From NCBI GenBank assembly GCA_910589275.1, contig CAJUTH010000052.1:1-17854 (forward strand): a stretch of DNA of 17,854 nt, given 5' to 3'. This DNA comes from an uncultured Dorea sp. (GTDB lineage Bacteria > Bacillota > Clostridia > Lachnospirales > Lachnospiraceae). Below, one piece after another: positions 1 to 7,512 of this stretch (its first letter is position 1; each line of letters begins with the position of its first letter). The notes beneath the pieces were generated by a model. It ran no database searches, had not been told where the DNA came from, and worked only from the letters and a program-made list of their open reading frames with translations. The translations under genes were made by a program, and so were the position numbers.

Positions 1-611
1 TTCACTCTATGCTGAACCGTATGGTTGAGCTGGCTACACAGTCTGCTAACGGAACATACTCTTCTACAAACCGTACAGAGATGCAGAAGGAAATTACCGC
101 TCTGGTTGACGAGATCAAGAGAATCGGTAATACTTCTAACTTCAACGGAACAAAGCTCTTTAATGGAGATGTAGCTTCCATTAAGCTTCATGTTGGTGAA
201 GAGGGAACAGACGCTAACCAGATTACAGTAACATTTGCAGCAATTAACGCTGGTTCACTTTCCGGAATCGACGCATCAGGCGCTCCAACGAATCCACAGG
301 ATGTTGCGGCAGTTGATATTACTACTGCTGACAGCGCAAAGGGAGCAATCTCTGTAATCAATGCAGCGATCGACAACATTTCTTCTATGCGTTCTTCATT
401 CGGTGCATTACAGAACCGTCTGGAGCACACCATCAACAACCTGGGTGTTCAGACAGAGAACATCTCTGCTGCTGAGTCCCGTATCCGTGACGTAGATATG
501 GCTAAGGAAATGATGGCATACACGAAGAACAACATCCTTGTTCAGGCTTCCCAGGCTATGCTTGCGCAGGCTAACCAGGTACCTCAGGGAGTTCTTCAGT
601 TATTACAGTAA
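1..611 (+). CDS. fliC: Flagellin, C-terminal part (5' end outside window)
   Basis: This is the structural protein of the flagellar filament, exported by the flagellar type III system. The reading frame is already open at base 3 (His-Ser before the first Met at 9), so that Met is internal and the N-terminal D0 region is missing. Visible are the D1 helix (LNRMVELATQSANGTYS), the NFNGTKLFNG turn shared by flagellins, a short variable centre of roughly 90 residues, and the conserved C-terminal D1/D0 helix with SRIRDVDMAKEM and AQANQVPQGVLQLLQ just before TAA at 609-611. The small centre means there is little or no D2/D3 domain. Many Ser/Thr residues in the centre could carry O-linked glycan. Codon choice (AAC, GTT, CGT, GCT) is unlike the downstream genes and fits very high expression. 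A hairpin terminator follows. The identification is secure; only the numbering of the full protein is unknown. Confidence 0.96.
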   Translation, partial: HSMLNRMVELATQSANGTYSSTNRTEMQKEITALVDEIKRIGNTSNFNGTKLFNGDVASIKLHVGEEGTDANQITVTFAAINAGSLSGIDASGAPTNPQDVAAVDITTADSAKGAISVINAAIDNISSMRSSFGALQNRLEHTINNLGVQTENISAAESRIRDVDMAKEMMAYTKNNILVQASQAMLAQANQVPQGVLQLLQ

Positions 612-630
612 TTTCTCAGGGTATAATTTT

Positions 631-665
631 AGAAAGCGCCAGTCCATTGGATGGGCGCTTTCTTT
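631..665 (+). terminator. Intrinsic terminator of the flagellin gene
   Basis: A perfect 10-bp stem pairs AGAAAGCGCC (631-640) with GGCGCTTTCT (654-663). A short inner stem TCC/GGA with an ATT loop sits at its tip. It starts 19 bases after the flagellin stop and is followed by a short T-rich tail. It would separate the abundant flagellin transcript from the downstream genes, possibly with some read-through. Confidence 0.85.
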
Positions 666-788
666 CACATAAAGGACAAATTGCTTTATGCGGAAGAAAA
701 CGCCTATCCGTTTTTATGCCCGTAACCATATTTTACTGCGGGTATATCTTGCTATTTTCCATTTTTAAGTTGTAAGGAGAAATACATT
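666..788 (+). promoter_or_regulatory. Leader between flagellin terminator and glycosyltransferase; inverted repeats
   Basis: This gap holds a 7-bp inverted repeat, CATAAAG (668-674) and CTTTATG (684-690), around a 9-base spacer. A second, imperfect hairpin pairs CCCG (719-722) with CGGG (739-742) and TAA with TTA inside it. A strong ribosome binding site, AAGGAGA (774-780), lies 8 bases before the ATG at 789. No convincing sigma-A or sigma-28 promoter could be placed: a TAAA at 670 has no matching CCGATA-type -10 element at the right distance. A promoter is expected here because of the terminator upstream, but it is not proven. Confidence 0.35.
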
Positions 789-2864
789 ATGAAGGTACAA
801 TTAAGCATCTCCCTGCTTGCCTCAGACAGGCCGGCGGCTCTGGAACGGTGCTTGGATTCTCTTAGGCCTCTCTTGATGCAGGTGCCAAGCGAATTGATCG
901 TTATCGTTACCGGGACGGACGAACGGGTAAAGGCACTGGCTTCCCAATATACGGATCAAGTCATCCCCTTTACCTGGTGCGATGATTTTTCCGCCGCCCG
1001 CAATACCGGCCTCAGGGCCGCCAAGGGCGAGTGGTTCATGTACATAGACGATGACGAATGGTTTGAGGACATTACGGAGATCCGCGACTTTTTCCTGTCA
1101 GGGGAATATAAGAACTATGGCACGGCCTTTTATAAAGTAAGGAATTACCTGAACTGGGACGGGGTGCAGTACTTTGATTTTTCCGCCCTGCGGATGTGCA
1201 GAATTGCATCCGGACTCCGGTTCGAGAACCCGATCCATGAGGAACTGCTCCCCCGCCGGGGGGCTTCCCGGTTTTTCGACGCGTTCGTCCACCATTACGG
1301 TTATGTGGTAGATAAGAAGAAAGCGGATGCGGGAAAGACTTCGCGGAATATCCCCATGCTGCTTGGGAACATCCGCAGAAACCCGGGCTACATCAAGAAC
1401 TATGTCCAGATTACGCAGGAGTATTATGTGCGCGGGGAATGGGAAAAGGCGGAGGAATACTGCCGGAAGGGCCGCAGGCTCTGCCGGGGGAAGGCCGGCG
1501 CCGAGTGGTATATCCAGTGGTTTCAGGTATACTGGGTGGATATTCATGCTGCAAAAGGGGACGACGAGTCCGCTAGAAAGCAGGCCCTGTTTATCTTGGA
1601 GAAGGAAAAGCCCAGCGAACTGGCCAGACTGTGCCTTTACCGGAAGCTGGTTCTCCTTGGCACACGGCTGAAAAGGCATGAGGAAACGCTCCGTTATGGG
1701 AATGAGTTTGAAAATCTCCTTGCATACATGGGGGAACACCCCGGGCTGTGGGAGGAGCAGGGGTATGGCGATATTAACGAGGGAATGGTTAAAAAGCCGC
1801 AGGAACTGGTATTAGGAAGACTCCGGTGTGCTGAAGCAGCTTTTTATCTGAAGGACAGCAAAGGGGCGGCGGGGTTCCTGAAGCTCCTGCCCTGGGAAGA
1901 TGAGACGCAGGTACAGAAGTATTACCCGTTATTTGACGGCTGGAAGGAACAGAATGCGGAAGTGTTCTTTGGGACCTTTCAGGAATTGGACAGGGATGGA
2001 ATGCAGAACAACCCCTATTTAATGTTCCGGGCAGCCGCTCTTCCCGATACAGAGGAAGGGCAGGCCGCAGAACCGGGAAGCCCGGATATATTTTTGTCTT
2101 GTATCAGCCGGACGGCATCCCTGTATTTACAGCAAAAGATTTTGGAGGAAGCGGTTCTGTCGGGAATGGAGCTGGAGAAGTTTGCGGATGCCTTGGATCT
2201 GGGAACGTGGAACGTCTGTATACAGCAGGCTGTGGAAAACCTTCCGGTATCGGAACTTTCCTTATCCGCAGGGGCCGGGAAATTAAAGGAGACAGCGCCT
2301 CTGCACGGGCTGTGGCTTGAGAAGCTGGTCCGTGAGAAACAGCTTCTCCGGGAATATCCTGCCGGGGATGAACTTGCAGGAAGGCTGGCGGGATACAGCC
2401 AGTGTGTCCTTTCTTATTATAAAAGGCAGTACCGGGATGAGATGTTTGAGGAACGGGGAGGTGCATTCCTCCCGCCGGACTGCCAGTTTGCACTTTACAC
2501 CGCAAAAGCGCTGGAGAGTATGGAAGCCCAAAAGTTTCCGGAGGCGGTGCACCTGTTCCGCCTGGCCCTGAAATGCTATCCGGTGATGACGGGAACTGTA
2601 CAGGAAGTGATACGCCAGATGAAGAACCGCTTAGACAACCCGGCGCGGAATGCAGGCGGGGAGTTTGGAATGCTTGCCGGGCAGATGAAGCAGAGCTTGT
2701 CTATGCTGGTGGAACAGGGACAGTATGCACAGGCCCTGCCGGTAATGCAGCAGCTTTGCGCGCTTCTGCCGGAAGACTTAGAGCTTTTGCGGATACGCCA
2801 GCGGCTCCTTGCGAAGATGGACGAAGGAAAGAAAGGCGCTGGCGCATTGTCCATTTTGAATTAA
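789..2864 (+). CDS. GT2 glycosyltransferase with TPR-like C-terminal region, probable flagellin glycosyltransferase
   Basis: The N-terminal third is a GT-A fold family 2 glycosyltransferase: VQLSISLLASDRPAALERCL at the start, FSAARNTGLRAAKGEWFMY before the metal-binding acidic motif DDDEW (residues 87-91), and a PIHEEL motif (148-153) of the kind that supplies the catalytic region in this family. From about residue 205 to the end the protein is helical, with TPR-like segments (REWEKAEEYCRKGRR-type and KFPEAVHLFRLALKCYP) that may bind the acceptor protein. The start at 789 is fixed by AAGGAGA 8 bases upstream. It is the first gene after flagellin. In Clostridioides difficile a GT2 enzyme in that position adds the first O-linked sugar to flagellin, so the same role is inferred here from domain type and place. 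The donor sugar cannot be read from the sequence. Confidence 0.85.
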   Translation: MKVQLSISLLASDRPAALERCLDSLRPLLMQVPSELIVIVTGTDERVKALASQYTDQVIPFTWCDDFSAARNTGLRAAKGEWFMYIDDDEWFEDITEIRDFFLSGEYKNYGTAFYKVRNYLNWDGVQYFDFSALRMCRIASGLRFENPIHEELLPRRGASRFFDAFVHHYGYVVDKKKADAGKTSRNIPMLLGNIRRNPGYIKNYVQITQEYYVRGEWEKAEEYCRKGRRLCRGKAGAEWYIQWFQVYWVDIHAAKGDDESARKQALFILEKEKPSELARLCLYRKLVLLGTRLKRHEETLRYGNEFENLLAYMGEHPGLWEEQGYGDINEGMVKKPQELVLGRLRCAEAAFYLKDSKGAAGFLKLLPWEDETQVQKYYPLFDGWKEQNAEVFFGTFQELDRDGMQNNPYLMFRAAALPDTEEGQAAEPGSPDIFLSCISRTASLYLQQKILEEAVLSGMELEKFADALDLGTWNVCIQQAVENLPVSELSLSAGAGKLKETAPLHGLWLEKLVREKQLLREYPAGDELAGRLAGYSQCVLSYYKRQYRDEMFEERGGAFLPPDCQFALYTAKALESMEAQKFPEAVHLFRLALKCYPVMTGTVQEVIRQMKNRLDNPARNAGGEFGMLAGQMKQSLSMLVEQGQYAQALPVMQQLCALLPEDLELLRIRQRLLAKMDEGKKGAGALSILN

Positions 2865-2910
2865 AAAGCAATCTATAGACTCATTTTATAACAAAGGAAG
2901 GGCGTTAACT

Positions 2911-4023
2911 ATGCTAACAAAACAACTGGAGGCCGACCTGGCCTATACCTATCAAAAACTCAGTAAGGACGAGAGGGAAAAGCTTTCCGGCGGCACACTT
3001 CTTATCACGGGGTGCGCCGGGTTCCTTGGCTTTTATACCCTGCATTTCCTTTACCGGTACAGAGAAGAGCTTGGCGTAAGGCGGGTTCTCTGTCTGGATA
3101 ATTTCATGCTGGGGCAGCCGGAATGGATCCGGGAGATGGAGACGGACGACCGGTTTATCGTGGAAAAGTTTGACATTATTACGGATGACATTGCTTCCGT
3201 ACCGGGAGCCGGGGAGGCGGACTTTATTATCCATATGGCGTCCATTGCATCGCCTATGTTCTACCGGAAGCATCCCATTGAAACGATTGACGCGAATGTA
3301 TTCGGGCTCCGCAGGCTCTTGGATTTTTACTGCGGGAAGCAGGTCAAGGGGTTTTTGTTCTTTTCGTCCAGCGAGTTATACGGAGACCCGGCGCCGGAAG
3401 CGGTGCCGACGGACGAGGAGTATTATGGGTACGTATGCGCCACCGGGCCGCGCGCCTGCTATGACGAAGCGAAGCGGTTCGGCGAAACCATGTGCATGCT
3501 GTTTGCGAAGAAATATAACATGCCCATCGGGGTAGTGCGGCCTTTCAATAATTACGGGCCGGGCATGAAGATCAATGACAAGAGGGTCCCGGCGGATTTT
3601 GCCAAAAACGTGGTTGAAAACCATGACATCCAGATCCTGTCGAATGGGAGCCCTACCCGCACCTTCTGCTATATCGCGGATGCGGCAGCCGGGTACTTAA
3701 AGGTATTGCTGCATGGAGCTTACGACTATTTCAATATCGGTATCGACCGCCCTGAGGTTTCCATCGAAAGGCTTGCGGAGGTTTACCGGGAAGCGGGAAA
3801 GGAAATCCTTGGCTATACAGGTAAAGTTACTTATGCAGTCCCGGAGGATAAGGAATATCTGACGAACAACCCCGGAAGACGCTGCCCGAAGATCGATAAG
3901 GCGGCAAAGGCGCTGGATTATAGGCCCGAAATCTTAGTTGAGGAAGGCGTACGCCGATTCCTTACCTTTATAAAAGAATGTAAGGAAATCGGGAAGAACG
4001 GGAAGGGGAACCTGCTATGGTAA
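2911..4023 (+). CDS. Extended SDR, UDP-glucuronate decarboxylase (UDP-xylose synthase)-like
   Basis: This is an NAD-dependent extended short-chain dehydrogenase acting on a nucleotide sugar. The Rossmann loop is TGCAGFLG (33-40), the catalytic Ser/Glu region is SSSELYGDP (152-160), and the Tyr-Lys pair lies in CYDEAKR (Y184, K188), preceded by TGPRA. That context, with RPFNNYGPGM and GSPTRTFCYIAD further on and a late NPGRRCPKI segment, resembles UDP-glucuronate decarboxylases more than 4-epimerases or 4,6-dehydratases. Length (370 residues) is a little above the usual bacterial size because of about 28 extra residues before the Rossmann fold. AAAGGAAGG ends 9 bases before the ATG. The stop overlaps the next gene, a UDP-glucose 6-dehydrogenase, which would make its substrate. 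The product is therefore probably UDP-xylose, though a UDP-4-keto-pentose or an epimerised uronate is possible. Confidence 0.8.
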   Translation: MLTKQLEADLAYTYQKLSKDEREKLSGGTLLITGCAGFLGFYTLHFLYRYREELGVRRVLCLDNFMLGQPEWIREMETDDRFIVEKFDIITDDIASVPGAGEADFIIHMASIASPMFYRKHPIETIDANVFGLRRLLDFYCGKQVKGFLFFSSSELYGDPAPEAVPTDEEYYGYVCATGPRACYDEAKRFGETMCMLFAKKYNMPIGVVRPFNNYGPGMKINDKRVPADFAKNVVENHDIQILSNGSPTRTFCYIADAAAGYLKVLLHGAYDYFNIGIDRPEVSIERLAEVYREAGKEILGYTGKVTYAVPEDKEYLTNNPGRRCPKIDKAAKALDYRPEILVEEGVRRFLTFIKECKEIGKNGKGNLLW

Positions 4024-5312
4024 CAGGACAGACAAATAAAAAAACAGTAACGATATTTGGTCTGGGATTTGTAGGGTTAACTACAGCCCTTGGATTTGCA
4101 GAAACGGGATGTAAGGTTTTTGGCATAGATGTAGATGGGGAACGAAAACAGTTCCTCCGGGACGGAAAAGTTCCCTTTCATGAACCCCATATGGAAGAGG
4201 TGCTGCAGAAACATATTGATAAATCATTTATTGTTACGGATGATATCCCGGCGGCAATCGCGGAAAGCACTTATGTATTCTACTGCGTGGGAACACCCTA
4301 CGGGGCGGACGGGAGCGCGGATTTAACCTATCTGTTTTCCGCCATTGACAGCACGCTTGGCGCGGTCCATGATGAAAAATTCCGCGTACTTGTGACCAAA
4401 TCTACCATCCCGCCCTCTACAACGGCAGAAAAAATCCTTCCATATATAAAGGGGAAAGGCAGGAAGGCAGAACATTTGGGCGTAGCAAACAACCCAGAGT
4501 TTCTCAGGGAGGGACATTGCTGGGAGGATTTCATGGAAGCGGACAGGATCGTGCTGGGGGTAAATGATGAAAGGTCAAAGATGCTCCTGACAGAACTGTA
4601 TGAACCCATGGGGATTCCCATCAAATGTGTCAGTCATTCCACCGGGGAATTTATCAAGTACCTGTCCAATACACTGCTTGCCACCCTTATCAGCTATTCC
4701 AACGAGATGGCTCAGGCGGCGGACGCCTTTGGCGGGATTGAGACGGCGGAAGCGTTCCGCATCTTACATATGGACAAACGGTGGAACCATTGTAACATGT
4801 CCAGCTACGTCTATCCGGGCTGCGGATACGGCGGGTACTGTCTTCCGAAGGATACCAGCGCATTCTATGCGCAGGCGGCGGAGAAAGGGTTTGACGCACA
4901 GATCTTGAAGCAGGTAATCCAGACAAATACAGACAGGCCGGTAAGGATAGCGGAAAAGATTGCCTGCTGTCTGAAAAAGGGCGAAGGGCAGGAAAAATCA
5001 GGGGATGCTGGAACCATCGGTATCTTGGGACTTTCCTTCAAACCCGGTTCTGACGACGTTCGGGATACCCCGGCGTTAAAGGTCATACAGGAACTGAAGA
5101 AACTGGGCTGTACAGACATCATCGGCTATGATCCGGTTGCGATGAAAGAGTTTGCGCGCAGATACCCGGATGCGGGGATCCGTTTTGCGGACAGTCTGCA
5201 AGAAGTTTATGAAAAAGCGGATGTTCTTGCCATTGTTACAGCTTGGGAAGAGTTCCGGGAAGCGCCGGGGCTGGGAAATAAAGAAATTATAGACTGCAGG
5301 TACATGCTGTAG
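4017..5312 (+). CDS. ugd: UDP-glucose/GDP-mannose family 6-dehydrogenase (probably UDP-glucose)
   Basis: The enzyme oxidises C6 of a nucleotide hexose to the acid with two NAD+. The N-terminal Rossmann motif is FGLGFVG (14-20), followed by an acidic residue in FGIDVD. The catalytic cysteine is C275 in GGYCLPKDT, with CGYGG just before it. The C-terminal domain starts the GLSFKPGSDDVRDTPA segment typical of the family. At 431 residues it is full length. Its ATG lies inside the end of the preceding gene (7-base overlap), so the two are probably translationally coupled. Paired with the decarboxylase-like SDR, UDP-glucose to UDP-glucuronate is the most likely reaction. UDP-HexNAc dehydrogenase activity cannot be excluded from motifs alone. 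Confidence 0.88.
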   Translation: MVTGQTNKKTVTIFGLGFVGLTTALGFAETGCKVFGIDVDGERKQFLRDGKVPFHEPHMEEVLQKHIDKSFIVTDDIPAAIAESTYVFYCVGTPYGADGSADLTYLFSAIDSTLGAVHDEKFRVLVTKSTIPPSTTAEKILPYIKGKGRKAEHLGVANNPEFLREGHCWEDFMEADRIVLGVNDERSKMLLTELYEPMGIPIKCVSHSTGEFIKYLSNTLLATLISYSNEMAQAADAFGGIETAEAFRILHMDKRWNHCNMSSYVYPGCGYGGYCLPKDTSAFYAQAAEKGFDAQILKQVIQTNTDRPVRIAEKIACCLKKGEGQEKSGDAGTIGILGLSFKPGSDDVRDTPALKVIQELKKLGCTDIIGYDPVAMKEFARRYPDAGIRFADSLQEVYEKADVLAIVTAWEEFREAPGLGNKEIIDCRYML

Positions 5313-5337
5313 GCTGATAGATTCATGGAGGTTCTAA

Positions 5338-6651
5338 ATGGAAAAACAACAAATTTTGGATATGGCTGCCGAGTATTGCCGGGAGAGGCATGCGGCAAAA
5401 GAATGGAAGCCGGGGGACCGGATCAATTATGCGGGCAGGGTATACGATGAAGAGGAACTTTGTAACTTAGTGGATGCGTCCCTTGACTTCTGGCTGACTG
5501 CCGGGAAATACACGGAGGAGTTTGAGACGGGACTTGGGAAGTACCTTGGCGTACCGTACTGCTCCGTTGTAAATTCGGGGTCTTCCGCAAACCTGCTTGC
5601 CATGGCGGCGCTGACGTCCCCGCTTTTGGGGGACAGGCGGGTTCTGCCTGGGGACGAAGTTATAACCGTGGCGGCGGCATTCCCCACTACGGTAGCGCCT
5701 ATTGTACAGTGCGGTGCGGTCCCGGTGTTTGTGGATATTGAAATCCCTTATTACAACATTGACGTGGCAAAACTGGAAGAGGCGCTTTCTGGCCGGACCA
5801 AAGCGGTATTTTTAGCCCATAGTCTGGGGAATGTGTTTGATTTAAAGGCGGTTAAGAGTTTCTGTACAAAGCACGGCCTTTACCTAATCGAGGATAACTG
5901 CGACGCACTGGGGGCTGAGTATGAAACAGGCGGGGAATACCGGAAATCTGGAACCATCGGGGACATCGGTACATCCAGCTTCTACCCGGCCCACCATATG
6001 ACAATGGGGGAAGGCGGAGCGGTGTATACGAAGGATCCGCTGTTACACAGGATTGTCCGTTCCTTAAGGGACTGGGGGCGCGACTGCGTCTGCAGCGGCG
6101 GGCAGGACAATCGGTGTGGGCGCCGTTTTGAGGGGCAGTACGGGACCCTGCCGAAGGGTTATGACCATAAGTACGTATATTCCCACTTGGGTTACAACCT
6201 AAAGGTAACGGATATGCAGGCTGCCATTGGCGCGGCGCAGCTTAAGAAGCTGCCGGGATTTGTGGAACGGCGCCGGGAGAACTGGAACTATCTTAAGGGG
6301 CAGCTTCAGGATTTAAACGAGTATTTTGTACTGCCTGAAATTACGCCGGATTCCCGTCCGAGCTGGTTTGGTTTCATGCTGATGGTAAAGGATGGGGCCG
6401 GCAGGACCAGAGACGGGGTTACCGCATACCTGGAGGAGCACGGGATCCAGACCCGTGCGCTGTTTGCCGGAAATATTACACGCCATCCCTGCTTCGAGGC
6501 ATTAGAGGAAGGCAGGGATTACCGCATAGCGGGCGGTCTTGAAAAAACGGACGAGGTTATGCATAAGGGCTTCTGGGTCGGGGTCTATCCGGGCATGACC
6601 AAAGAAATGCTGGACGAGATGGCGCGCAGGATACGAGAGAGCGTACAATAA
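5338..6651 (+). CDS. rfbH: RfbH/AscC-type (E1) PMP- and [2Fe-2S]-dependent CDP-4-keto-6-deoxyhexose 3-dehydrase
   Basis: This belongs to the DegT/DnrJ/EryC1 aminotransferase fold, but to the E1 branch that removes the C3 hydroxyl of CDP-4-keto-6-deoxyglucose using PMP and an iron-sulfur cluster. The key evidence is SFYPAHHMTMGEGGA, where His219-His220 replaces the PLP-binding lysine of aminotransferases, and the cluster motif C250-x-C252-x7-C260 in RDCVCSGGQDNRCG. C188 in EDNCDALG is a candidate fourth ligand. VVNSGSSANLLAM and PKGYDHKYVYSHLGYN are also characteristic of the family. Length (437) is normal. GGAGG at 5327-5331 fixes the start. E1 normally works with an E3 flavin reductase, which is not in this window. 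The family call is very strong. The exact substrate is inferred from the family and from the RfbF-like gene at 17713. Confidence 0.93.
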   Translation: MEKQQILDMAAEYCRERHAAKEWKPGDRINYAGRVYDEEELCNLVDASLDFWLTAGKYTEEFETGLGKYLGVPYCSVVNSGSSANLLAMAALTSPLLGDRRVLPGDEVITVAAAFPTTVAPIVQCGAVPVFVDIEIPYYNIDVAKLEEALSGRTKAVFLAHSLGNVFDLKAVKSFCTKHGLYLIEDNCDALGAEYETGGEYRKSGTIGDIGTSSFYPAHHMTMGEGGAVYTKDPLLHRIVRSLRDWGRDCVCSGGQDNRCGRRFEGQYGTLPKGYDHKYVYSHLGYNLKVTDMQAAIGAAQLKKLPGFVERRRENWNYLKGQLQDLNEYFVLPEITPDSRPSWFGFMLMVKDGAGRTRDGVTAYLEEHGIQTRALFAGNITRHPCFEALEEGRDYRIAGGLEKTDEVMHKGFWVGVYPGMTKEMLDEMARRIRESVQ

Positions 6652-6685
6652 CAGGTCGGAAACACAGCATAAAGGAGGAAACACT

Positions 6686-7507
6686 ATGATAAATGGTTTG
6701 AAGATATTTGACTGTACCCTCCGGGAGGTCGGCTATCAGACAGGATGGCACTTTACGGATAAATTTGTCCGGAATGTCTACCGGTTTGCCCAGGGAAAAG
6801 GGATTGATTATGTGGAACTGGGCTTTTTCCATCAGGAAGCGGCGGACCCGGACCGGGGAATTTACCGGTACTGCAGTACAAAAAATGATGAAATTGCAGA
6901 TGTATTCAAGGGTTCCAAAAATGTGACGAAGCTCTCCGCCATGCGGGACATCCAGAGGCCGCTCTCGCCGCTCCTGCCGGCGGACCAGAGCATTGTGGAT
7001 ACAATCCGGATCCTTACCCGTTCCCACGAGACGGACCTTGCGATTCTGGAAGGCTATGTAGACGAGGTGATGGGGCTGGGATACGAGGTGTTTATCAACT
7101 TCACCAGCGCGGGCTACAACTCCCGGGAAATGAATATGGAGTTTGCCAGGTTTGCAAAAGAAAAGGGCGTGCATGCCATTGAATTTGCGGACACGGAAAG
7201 TGTAATGACGGAGGAATATGTAAAGAGGACGATCCGGGACTGCCATGAGATCGGAATTGAAATGGGGGTACACCTCCACGACAAGAACGGCACGGCGGAA
7301 TTTCTTGCGGATCTTGCAATCGCGGAAGGTGCGGACTACATGGACGTAACCCATGTGGGCCTTGGCGGTAAATGGCGGGACGGCAACGTGACGATGGAAT
7401 ATCTGCTCCGGAAGCTGGAAATCAGCGGCGGGTACGAGGCTACCATGATTCGGAACGAGCTGATCGAGAACCTGATTGAATTCAATCCATACAGCGCGGC
7501 GGAGTAA
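6686..7507 (+). CDS. DRE-TIM metallolyase, HMG-CoA lyase-like / 4-hydroxy-2-oxoacid aldolase-like
   Basis: This is a TIM-barrel aldolase of the DRE-TIM superfamily, which makes or breaks C-C bonds of 2-oxo acids or acyl-CoA compounds with a divalent metal. The opening DCTLREVGYQ supplies D9, R13 and E14. Metal ligands are H196 and H198 in GVHLHDKNGTA. VTHVGLGGKWRDGN (221-234) matches the loop near the end of the barrel. At 273 residues it is only the catalytic barrel, without the C-terminal communication or regulatory domain found in DmpG or isopropylmalate synthase. AGGAGG ends 7 bases before the ATG. It sits between rfbH and a ThDP enzyme with no aromatic or amino acid catabolic gene nearby, so a role in sugar side-chain formation is inferred. 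The substrate is not known. Confidence 0.85.
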   Translation: MINGLKIFDCTLREVGYQTGWHFTDKFVRNVYRFAQGKGIDYVELGFFHQEAADPDRGIYRYCSTKNDEIADVFKGSKNVTKLSAMRDIQRPLSPLLPADQSIVDTIRILTRSHETDLAILEGYVDEVMGLGYEVFINFTSAGYNSREMNMEFARFAKEKGVHAIEFADTESVMTEEYVKRTIRDCHEIGIEMGVHLHDKNGTAEFLADLAIAEGADYMDVTHVGLGGKWRDGNVTMEYLLRKLEISGGYEATMIRNELIENLIEFNPYSAAE

Positions 7508-7512
7508 ATAAG

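Noticed and set aside
670..697. Sigma-28 promoter beginning with TAAA
   Set aside because: At 15-17 bases downstream the sequence is TGCGGAAG-like, not CCGATA-like.
1098..1739. Minus-strand open frame of 213 codons
   Set aside because: It is antisense to the GT2-TPR gene, lacks a ribosome binding site and has no recognisable motif.
6557..7354. Long open frame of 265 codons on the minus strand
   Set aside because: It lies entirely opposite the end of rfbH and the aldolase gene, both with clear family motifs. Its translation shows no recognisable domain, and it reflects high G+C codon bias.
6686..7507. 4-hydroxy-2-oxovalerate aldolase of aromatic degradation
   Set aside because: The partner acetaldehyde dehydrogenase and the catabolic genes are absent, and the C-terminal domain of DmpG is missing.
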